From the NCBI GenBank assembly GCA_031255275.1, contig JAIRSV010000153.1, positions 1 to 5,867 on the forward strand: a DNA stretch of 5,867 bases, in the 5' to 3' direction. This DNA comes from Proteiniphilum sp. Lineage in GTDB: Bacteria > Bacteroidota > Bacteroidia > Bacteroidales > Dysgonomonadaceae. Made by a program: the position numbers and the translations under genes. Under the pieces are notes generated by a model. The model was given only the letters and a program-made list of their open reading frames with translations. It did not search any database and had not been told where the DNA came from. This document shows positions 1 through 5,142 of the stretch, one piece after another (within the stretch, counting starts at the first letter, position 1; each line of letters begins with the position of its first letter).

Positions 1-17
1 CCGCCCCGACGAACGAT
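1..17 (-). repeat. Partial inverted copy of the 128-base repeat
   Basis: The first 17 bases match, with one mismatch (base 13), the reverse complement of the stretch around 161-177 inside each 128-base unit, that is the start of the G+C-rich block. Similarity stops after base 17. The rest of this copy, if it exists, lies left of the window. It shows that the repeat occurs here in both orientations, separated by about 93 bases of A+T-rich DNA. Confidence 0.55.
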
Positions 18-45
18 TTCTTTATTAAGCGATTTCTTTGTTAAT
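14..45 (+). repeat. Two-copy 16-base tandem repeat
   Basis: CGATTTCTTTATTAAG (14-29) is followed directly by CGATTTCTTTGTTAAT (30-45), 14 of 16 bases identical. The stretch is A+T-rich and non-coding. It sits between the inverted repeat fragment at the window edge and the nonamer run that follows. No function can be assigned. Confidence 0.6.
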
Positions 46-46
46 T

Positions 47-92
47 GTCTGAACTGTGATTCTTCTGATTTACATGATTTACATGATTATAC
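47..92 (+). repeat. TGATTnnnn nonamer run with GTCTGAACTG lead
   Basis: After GTCTGAACTG, four consecutive 9-base units begin with TGATT: TGATTCTTC (57-65), TGATTTACA (66-74), TGATTTACA (75-83) and TGATTATAC (84-92). From memory, intergenic sequences of this kind (TCTGAAC... followed by TGATTTACATGATT) are dispersed widely in Bacteroidota and some other phyla. I cannot confirm this without a search. The stretch is non-coding in all frames of useful length. Confidence 0.6.
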
Positions 93-108
93 CGTCGCTA
101 CGCGACGG
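92..108. repeat. Short perfect palindrome (REP-like)
   Basis: CCGTCGC (92-98) and GCGACGG (102-108) form a perfect 7-bp inverted repeat with the 3-base loop TAC. There is no T run after it, so it is not a convincing intrinsic terminator. It sits immediately left of the 128-base tandem array, and may be an independent REP-like element or part of the array's left boundary. Confidence 0.65.
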
Positions 109-126
109 CCATATATATATAATGTA

Positions 127-160
127 CAGGGCAAGGCATAGCCTTGCCCTGTTTTCTTTA
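127..160 (+). terminator. Hairpin plus T-rich run, repeat copy 1
   Basis: An 11-bp perfect stem (127-137 with 141-151, loop ATA) is followed on the plus strand by TTTTCTTTA. This resembles an intrinsic terminator reading left to right. It would serve a plus-strand gene outside the window. On the minus strand the stem is followed by CACATTATATA rather than a T run, so it is a poor terminator for the peptidase gene. Confidence 0.4.
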
Positions 161-254
161 TCGCTCGTCGGGGCGGGTGCTCCCGCCCCTTGCCGCTCCG
201 GCGTTCCCCGAGCTGGTTGTTTTTGGTGCATTGGTTATGTATATATATAATGTG

Positions 255-289
255 CAGGGCAAGGCATAGCCTTGCCCTGTTCTTTTTTT
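255..289 (+). terminator. Hairpin plus T-rich run, repeat copy 2
   Basis: The same 11-bp stem as in copy 1 (255-265 with 269-279) is followed by TTCTTTTTTT. This is the longest T run of the three copies and the most terminator-like. A repeat-borne hairpin could also act only as a structural or mobile-element feature. Confidence 0.45.
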
Positions 290-382
290 CGCTCGTCGGG
301 GCGGGTGCTCCCGCCCCTTGCCGCTCCGGCGCTCCCCGAGCTGGTTGTTTTTGGTGCATTGGTTATGTATATATATAATGTG

Positions 383-415
383 CAGGGCAAGGCATAGCCT
401 TGCCCTGTTCTTTTT
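383..415 (+). terminator. Hairpin plus T-rich run, repeat copy 3
   Basis: The same stem (383-393 with 397-407) is followed by TTCTTTTTAT on the plus strand. It is the copy nearest the 3' end of the convergent peptidase gene, about 115 bases beyond its stop codon. Confidence 0.4.
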
Positions 416-523
416 ATCGCTCGTCGGGGCGGGTGCTCCCGCCCCTTGCCGCTCCGGCGTTCCCCGAGCTGGTTTTCTTCACATCACATCTTCACTTCAT
501 ATCATCACAGACGAAGGCGGGCG

Positions 524-2692
524 TCACGCCGGCTTCAGGTTTCGCTTGAAGTGATCGATCACCTTCCCGTAAAGGTACTTCCGGGCATTCCCTCCCCTGA
601 TGAAGTGGTCTCTGTCGGGGAAGAAAAACATGTCGAAATGCTTCCCGGCCTCAATCAACGCCCGAGTATACTCTACGGAGTGTTGAAAATGTACATTATC
701 GTCAGCCATGCCGTGCACCAGCAGCAGATTGCCTTCCAGCCGGCCGGCGAGCGCAATGGCTGAAGCTCTTTCATATCCCCCGCCGTTCTGCTGAGGGGTG
801 CGCATAAACCGTTCAGAATAGACCGTATCATAAAAACGCCAGTCCGTCACAGGCGCAATGGCCACGCCTGCTCTGAAGATCCCGTTTCCGCGACTCATGC
901 TCATCAGCACGTTATATCCCCCGTAACTCCATCCCCATATACCGATGGCATTCCCGTCAATGTAGGGCAGCGAGGCGAGGTGACGAGCTGCTGCAATCTG
1001 ATCGTCTGACTCCATGATGCCCAGATTCATATAACCGCTCTTGCGAAACTCTTCTCCCCGCGCACCGGTACCCCGACCATCCACGCAGGCTACCGCGAAA
1101 CCTTCATTCAACAGCGCGTAATACCAGTCTGCCCCGTAGCGATCCAGCACCTGCTGCGAATTGGGTCCGCCATACTGTATCATCACCACCGGATACCTCC
1201 GGGTCGGATCAAAGTCATACGGCTTCAGTATCCACCCGTTCAGGCGGGTGACGCCGTCGGCAGCCGTCACGGTGATATACTCCCTCCGGGGGAAGTGCGC
1301 GGAAGCGACCTTCATGCCGATGTCCTGATTATCTTCCAGCACCCTCAGCAGCTTCCCGCCGCCGTCATGCAGCGTGATCACCGCAGGCGTGTCGGCGTCT
1401 GACCAGCGGTTCACGAAGAACTTCCCCTGACGGCCGAAGGTGGCACTGTTATATCCCGACTTCTGCGACAGCTTCTGCGGCGTCCCCCTGTTGAGGTTCA
1501 CCTTATATATATTGCGTCTCAGAGGCGATTCGTCGGCCACCTCATAAAAGACCGTTTCCGTCTGTTCGTCCACCGCCAGGAGGGCCGTCACGTCACAGTT
1601 CCCGGAGGTGAGCTGCCTCTGCAGCGTCCCCGAAAGGCCGTAGACATAGATGTGACTGTAGCCGTCCTTTTCGGACACGCAGACAAAGCGATCCTTCAGA
1701 AAACGGATCGAGTGGAGCCATTCCGAATCTACATAATACCTGCTCTCCTCCCTCAGCACCAGGCGGGACACCGTGGTACGGGGACTCGCAAAGTACATGT
1801 CGAACCGGTTCTGATCTCTGTTCAGCGTCATCACGGCCAGCTGATCGGGATCGTGCGTAAACTTGATGCGCGGGATATAGTCCCCGGCCTCCAGCGGCAC
1901 CTGCAGCGTACGCACGGTGCGCGCCTCAATGTCGAACACCCGGCACTCCACCGCTGAATTGGCCTCTCCCGCCTTGGGATATTTGAAGCGATGAAAACCG
2001 GGATACAGTTGCCTGTCAAAAGTCTGGAAGGAGAACTCCTTCACTGCCGACTCGTCGCTGCATACAAAGGCCAGCAGCCGGTTATCGGGAGAAAATTCCA
2101 GCAGCCGCGTCACGCCGAACTCCTCCTCATACACCCAGTCGGTCGCCCCGTTGATCAGCCTGTTCATCTCCCCGTCCTTCGTCACCCGCGACTCCGTATC
2201 AAAGTCAAACTTGGTCAGCCAGATGTCGTTGTCCATCACATAAGCCACCATCCTTCCGTCGGGAGAAAAGGTCGGGATCATCTGCTTCGAGGGCTGTTCC
2301 GAGAGCCTCCTCACCATATTGCGCCGCACGTCGCAGTAATAATAGTCGGCGCGGAACGAATGACGGTACACCTGTTCCCTCTCCCGGCAGAGCAGTACCC
2401 TGTTTTCGTCGGGACTCACCATGAAGTCCTGGAAGCTGCTGAAGGTGCAGTTCCTGGCCTTTCGTGCGTCAAACAGGGTATCCACGGCCTCGCCCGTGGC
2501 GTAAGAATATTTGATGACGGCTGTCTGCTGCGGATCGGCCTGATAGAAGGAGAGGCCGTCTTCCGACGAGACCATCGTCCCCGTACCGCGCGGCGAAAAC
2601 TCGCCATTCAACAAATCATCCAGCGTAAAGCGCTGTGCCCATGCGGTCGCAATCCATATCGCCGCCACGGCAGTAAAAAGAAATCTTCTCAT
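524..2692 (-). CDS. dpp4: Dipeptidyl peptidase IV (S9 family), exported
   Basis: This serine exopeptidase removes N-terminal X-Pro and X-Ala dipeptides and probably acts in the periplasm or at the cell surface. At 722 residues it matches the roughly 720-residue Porphyromonas-type enzymes. Residues 1-19 are a type I signal peptide (MRR, a hydrophobic core, then AWA before Gln20). A beta-propeller (DPPIV N-terminal domain) spans roughly residues 85-440. It carries DWVYEEEF at 185-192, whose Glu190-Glu191 correspond to the pair that binds the substrate amino terminus in DPP IV. The alpha/beta-hydrolase domain occupies about 500-722. It shows QYGGP with the oxyanion Tyr507, the nucleophile Ser589 in GWSYGGY, Asp664 in HGMADDNVHF, and His696 in DRDHF. 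All key residues are intact. The start is chosen because the signal peptide begins there, just downstream of a TAnnTTTG box. The gene is transcribed away from the OPT transporter gene and ends in the repeat region, with no clear terminator of its own. The P. gingivalis enzyme looks very similar by eye. A close DPP with altered specificity cannot be excluded. Confidence 0.96.
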   Translation of the reverse strand: MRRFLFTAVAAIWIATAWAQRFTLDDLLNGEFSPRGTGTMVSSEDGLSFYQADPQQTAVIKYSYATGEAVDTLFDARKARNCTFSSFQDFMVSPDENRVLLCREREQVYRHSFRADYYYCDVRRNMVRRLSEQPSKQMIPTFSPDGRMVAYVMDNDIWLTKFDFDTESRVTKDGEMNRLINGATDWVYEEEFGVTRLLEFSPDNRLLAFVCSDESAVKEFSFQTFDRQLYPGFHRFKYPKAGEANSAVECRVFDIEARTVRTLQVPLEAGDYIPRIKFTHDPDQLAVMTLNRDQNRFDMYFASPRTTVSRLVLREESRYYVDSEWLHSIRFLKDRFVCVSEKDGYSHIYVYGLSGTLQRQLTSGNCDVTALLAVDEQTETVFYEVADESPLRRNIYKVNLNRGTPQKLSQKSGYNSATFGRQGKFFVNRWSDADTPAVITLHDGGGKLLRVLEDNQDIGMKVASAHFPRREYITVTAADGVTRLNGWILKPYDFDPTRRYPVVMIQYGGPNSQQVLDRYGADWYYALLNEGFAVACVDGRGTGARGEEFRKSGYMNLGIMESDDQIAAARHLASLPYIDGNAIGIWGWSYGGYNVLMSMSRGNGIFRAGVAIAPVTDWRFYDTVYSERFMRTPQQNGGGYERASAIALAGRLEGNLLLVHGMADDNVHFQHSVEYTRALIEAGKHFDMFFFPDRDHFIRGGNARKYLYGKVIDHFKRNLKPA

Positions 2693-2722
2693 AGTTTTTT
2701 GTCTTATTAAGTTTTAGAGATA

Positions 2723-2730
2723 CAAATATA
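2723..2730 (-). promoter_or_regulatory. Candidate -7 box of the peptidase gene
   Basis: On the minus strand this reads TATATTTG, a perfect match to the Bacteroidota -7 consensus TAnnTTTG, 30 bases before the peptidase start codon. I see no good TTTG-type -33 element 19-21 bases upstream, so the call rests on the -7 box and its position. Confidence 0.5.
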
Positions 2731-2782
2731 ATTCATTACACATACACACTCTTATCCACTCACGATTGTGTTTCGATTTCGA

Positions 2783-2790
2783 CAAAGTTA
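2783..2790 (-). promoter_or_regulatory. Alternative -7 box of the peptidase gene
   Basis: On the minus strand this reads TAACTTTG, a second perfect TAnnTTTG match. It would give a leader of roughly 80 bases for the peptidase mRNA. It lies directly beside the left arm of an inverted repeat (2791-2798). No convincing -33 element is visible. It may be an alternative promoter to the box at 2723-2730, or a chance match in A+T-rich DNA. Confidence 0.35.
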
Positions 2791-2831
2791 CGAAAATAGG
2801 AACTCCTTTCTCCGATTTTTTTGTATTTTCG
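2791..2831. promoter_or_regulatory. Inverted repeat between divergent genes
   Basis: CGAAAATA (2791-2798) and TATTTTCG (2824-2831) are perfect 8-base inverted repeats with 25 bases between them. Each arm, read outward, gives TATTTTCG, one base from TAnnTTTG. The right arm could therefore be a weak -7 box for the transporter gene (plus strand, leader about 170 bases). The left arm sits just upstream of the TAACTTTG box on the minus strand. It is a possible operator or paired promoter element. The evidence is only symmetry and location. Confidence 0.35.
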
Positions 2832-2881
2832 GCAAAAAATTCCGGAAGCCTCATGGAAAGTGAAAAGCTTCTTTAGCGGAA

Positions 2882-2910
2882 AGTTGAAAATTGAAAGTTG
2901 AAAGTTGAAA
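2882..2910 (+). repeat. Heptamer repeat (A)GTTGAA, four copies
   Basis: Four contiguous heptamers: AGTTGAA, AATTGAA, AGTTGAA, AGTTGAA. Repeats of this type are, from memory, common between genes in Bacteroidales. In the minus-strand frame they yield the spurious FNFQLSIFNF-type peptide. The array lies about 100 bases upstream of the transporter start codon and would be in its leader if transcription starts near 2838. Confidence 0.65.
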
Positions 2911-2970
2911 AGGCAAAAGTGCAAAACATCTTCCGGTTCACACACCGCTTCACATCATCACACTGTCCAT

Positions 2971-2994
2971 ACCGGCACACAATCCACCGGCACA
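2971..2994 (+). repeat. Direct repeat ACCGGCACA, 15-base period
   Basis: ACCGGCACA occurs at 2971-2979 and again at 2986-2994, with start points 15 bases apart and the second copy ending 17 bases before the transporter ATG. The second copy runs into GGCACATTA (2989-2997), the reverse complement of TAATGTGCC found in the minisatellite after the transporter gene. It could be a leader regulatory site or a remnant of the dispersed intergenic repeat. Confidence 0.4.
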
Positions 2995-3011
2995 TTAATG
3001 CAATAAGTTAT

Positions 3012-5021
3012 ATGAAATCAGAAGAAAAGAAAATTACAGAACTGCCCGAAAACGCATATCGGGAACTGAAACCGGGGGAGGAATACAAACCCGTACTTCC
3101 GCCCGGCAGGCCGGCAACGGAGGTAACCTCCTGGTCGGTAGGAATGGGACTGCTGATGGCGATCGTCTTTTCGGCCGCCGCCGCCTATTCGGGTTTAAAG
3201 ATCGGTCAGGTTTTCGAAGCCGCCATCCCCATCTCCATCATCGCCGTGGGCGCATCCGCCGCCCTTCGCAGAAAGAACGCCCTGGGGCAGAATGTCATCA
3301 TCCAGTCCATCGGCGCCTCGTCGGGCGTGATCGTCGCCGGAGCGGTCTTCACCATCCCCGGCCTTTACATTCTACAGGCCCGGTACCCCGAAATCCAGGT
3401 CAACTTCTGGCAGATATTCTTCTCCTCACTGCTGGGCGGATTTCTGGGAATCCTCTTCCTCATCCCCTTCCGCAAATACTTCGTGAAGGATATGCACGGA
3501 AAGTTACCCTTTCCCGAAGCTACGGCCACGACCGAAATCCTCATGACCGGCGAAAAGGGCGGAAACAAAGCCAGACTCTTAGTCACCAGCGGTCTCATCG
3601 GCGGCCTCTTCGACTTCTGTTTCTCCTCCTTCCGCCTCTGGAGCGAAGAGATCACCACCCGTATCATCCCCGCCGGCGCTATGATAGCCGAACGCTTCAA
3701 AATGGTACTCAAATTCAACGTAAGCGCCCTGATCTTCAGCTTCGGCTATCTCGTGGGACTGCGCTATGCCCTCATCATCACAGTCGGCTCACTGCTCTCG
3801 TGGCTCGTGCTGATCCCGCTGGTGAATGAAATCGGTACACTGGCCGCCGCCGCAGGCGGCGGCGTCAATCCGTTCGCCGCGATGTCGGCAGAAGCGCTCT
3901 TTGCAGAATACGTACGCCCGATAGGAATCGGCGCCATTGCAATGGCGGGAATCATCGGAATCATCAAATCCTCCGGCGTAATCGGCAGCGCCTTCAGGCT
4001 GGCCGTCGGAAAAAAAACAGCCCCCGGCGCCGTACGGACCGACACAAAACGCACGAACCGTGACCTGAAAATGTCATTCGTAATGCTCTTCCTTTTCCTC
4101 TCGCTCATCGCCGTCTTCCTCTTCCTGATCGTCGGCGTGAAGGTCACGCTCATACAAGCCATTATAGCCCTGCTCACCATCACCGTAATATCATTCCTCT
4201 TCACCACCGTAGCCGCCAACGCCATCGCCATTGTCGGCACCAATCCCGTGTCGGGCATGACGCTGATGACGCTGATCCTGTCATCGGTAATCCTCGTCGC
4301 CGCAGGTCTTGAAGGCTGGCAGGGGATGGTGAGCGGACTGATCATCGGAGGTATCGTCTGCACCGCGCTATCCATGGCCGGCGGTTTTGTCACCGACCTG
4401 AAGATCGGTTACTGGATCGGTACCACTCCCGCAAGACAGGAATCCTACAAATTCCTCGGAACACTGGTTTCGGCAGCCACCGTAGGCGCGGTAATCTTTA
4501 TCCTCAACGAAGCCTACGGCTTTGTGGCCACTCCCGAACATCCTGACCCGATGGTCGCACCGCAGGCCAACGCAATGGCAGCCATTATCGAACCCCTGAT
4601 GGCCGGAAGCGGCGTCAGCTGGATGCTGCTGGGCGTCGGCGCGGTTATAGCCGTTCTCGTGAACTGGCTCGGCATATCTCCCCTGGCATTCGCGCTCGGC
4701 ATGTTCATTCCGCTCCAGTTGAACACGCCCCTTGTCGTCGGCGGACTGCTCAACCACCGGATCAACCGGAAGGGTGCCGACAGGCAGTTGACCGGCGCCC
4801 GTCACCAGAGAGCCATTCTCATCTCATCCGGATTCATAGCCGGCGCGGCGCTTTTCGGCGTATTAGGCGCCCTGATCATATTCATAACCGGGGATGGCAA
4901 TGCCCTTAACTTCAACCTGTGGAAGGATCCTCACGGTACGGGTGCGCAGATCACGGCGCTGATAGCTTTTCTGGCGCTGATAGCCTACTTCATCCGGGAA
5001 TCCAAACGGGTAGACAAATAA
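3012..5021 (+). CDS. OPT-family oligopeptide transporter
   Basis: This is an inner-membrane secondary transporter of the OPT superfamily, whose known members move oligopeptides or metal-chelate complexes, probably with protons. The true substrate cannot be read from the sequence. The product is 669 residues, normal for bacterial members. After a polar cytoplasmic tail (residues 1-38, beginning MKSEEKKITELPENAY) come about 15-16 hydrophobic segments. The first is at about 39-60, and further ones run to the last at about 650-664. A charged loop near 330-358 (rich in K, R, T) divides the protein. VNPFAAMS (Asn286) and GTNPVSGMT (Asn411-Gly415) are polar Asn-Pro motifs within membrane segments, typical of bacterial OPT proteins. 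An upstream in-frame TTG at 2898 would add 38 residues coded by heptamer-repeat and spacer DNA, so the ATG at 3012 is preferred. There is no Shine-Dalgarno sequence, as is usual in Bacteroidota. The gene is divergent from the dipeptidyl peptidase gene and 121 bases ahead of the GH92 gene on the same strand. Confidence 0.93.
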   Translation: MKSEEKKITELPENAYRELKPGEEYKPVLPPGRPATEVTSWSVGMGLLMAIVFSAAAAYSGLKIGQVFEAAIPISIIAVGASAALRRKNALGQNVIIQSIGASSGVIVAGAVFTIPGLYILQARYPEIQVNFWQIFFSSLLGGFLGILFLIPFRKYFVKDMHGKLPFPEATATTEILMTGEKGGNKARLLVTSGLIGGLFDFCFSSFRLWSEEITTRIIPAGAMIAERFKMVLKFNVSALIFSFGYLVGLRYALIITVGSLLSWLVLIPLVNEIGTLAAAAGGGVNPFAAMSAEALFAEYVRPIGIGAIAMAGIIGIIKSSGVIGSAFRLAVGKKTAPGAVRTDTKRTNRDLKMSFVMLFLFLSLIAVFLFLIVGVKVTLIQAIIALLTITVISFLFTTVAANAIAIVGTNPVSGMTLMTLILSSVILVAAGLEGWQGMVSGLIIGGIVCTALSMAGGFVTDLKIGYWIGTTPARQESYKFLGTLVSAATVGAVIFILNEAYGFVATPEHPDPMVAPQANAMAAIIEPLMAGSGVSWMLLGVGAVIAVLVNWLGISPLAFALGMFIPLQLNTPLVVGGLLNHRINRKGADRQLTGARHQRAILISSGFIAGAALFGVLGALIIFITGDGNALNFNLWKDPHGTGAQITALIAFLALIAYFIRESKRVDK

Positions 5022-5024
5022 GTT

Positions 5025-5086
5025 TCAATGTGATAATGTGCCAACGAGCCAATGTAATAATGTGCCAATGTAATAATGTGCCAATG
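5025..5086 (+). repeat. 16-base minisatellite between OPT and GH92 genes
   Basis: Exact copies of CCAATGTAATAATGTG lie at 5049-5064 and 5065-5080, followed by a partial copy (CCAATG, 5081-5086). A related copy with two mismatches lies at 5025-5040, separated by the 8-base spacer CCAACGAG. The array begins four bases after the transporter stop codon. Similar AATGTGCC-rich repeats are, from memory, common in Bacteroides intergenic DNA. No hairpin terminator is visible between the two genes, so readthrough into the GH92 gene is possible. Confidence 0.8.
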
Positions 5087-5142
5087 CTACATGCGCAGCG
5101 AACGAATAACAACCGAATAAAAATTATTGAACAACTAACAAT

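Larger units (their letters stand above)
111..474 (+). repeat. 128-base tandem repeat array, 2.8 copies
   Basis: Three nearly identical core blocks of 108 bases lie at 111-218, 239-346 and 367-474. Two identical 20-base spacers (219-238 and 347-366) separate them, giving an exact 128-base period. Each core has, in order: an AT run ending ATATAATGT; a perfect hairpin with 11-bp arms (CAGGGCAAGGC / GCCTTGCCCTG) and loop ATA; a T-rich run; and a G+C-rich block. In copy 1 that block contains an outer stem (163-167 with 209-213), a hairpin GGGGCGGG/CCCGCCCC (170-177 with 182-189) and a hairpin GCCG/CGGC (192-195 with 199-202), so it can be drawn as a three-way junction. Differences between copies are a few substitutions outside the main stems, for example 126 versus 254, in the T run, and 204 versus 332. 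The 128-base period is not divisible by three, so short reading frames through it shift with every copy. It looks like a REP/BIME-type or MITE-type intergenic repeat. The element name and function are unknown to me. Confidence 0.9.

Noticed and set aside
118..123. TATAAT as a promoter -10 in each repeat unit
   Set aside because: It is part of a simple AT run, there is no -35 partner, and the primary Bacteroidota promoter uses TAnnTTTG instead.
111..474. CRISPR array
   Set aside because: The repeated unit is 108 bases with identical 20-base spacers. CRISPR arrays have short repeats and unique spacers.
56..554. Several overlapping 62-90-residue reading frames on both strands in the repeat array (for example 190-378, 318-554, and 87-359 minus)
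   Set aside because: They are translations of the 128-base repeat. Because 128 is not a multiple of three, the same peptide recurs in shifted frames, and there is no family similarity or plausible start context.
551..562. Perfect 12-base palindrome GTGATCGATCAC near the end of the peptidase gene
   Set aside because: It lies inside the coding sequence (codons for VIDH) and is short enough to be coincidence, with no T run for termination.
1652..2710. Plus-strand frames opposite the peptidase gene (101 and 239 residues)
   Set aside because: They are antisense to a gene with complete signal peptide, domains and catalytic triad, and show no domain of their own.
2760..2945. Minus-strand 61-residue frame with an FNFQLSIFNF-like stretch
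   Set aside because: The stretch is the translation of the GTTGAAA heptamer repeat and lies across the divergent promoter region. It is a familiar false protein in Bacteroidales.
2898..3011. Upstream TTG start extending the transporter by 38 residues
   Set aside because: The extension is encoded by heptamer-repeat and spacer DNA and is rich in His, Arg and Thr. The protein from the ATG at 3012 has the normal polar tail and family length.
3365..4805. Long minus-strand frames opposite the transporter gene (117, 209 and 145 residues)
   Set aside because: They are antisense shadows of a G+C-rich membrane-protein gene, with low-complexity composition and no recognisable domain.
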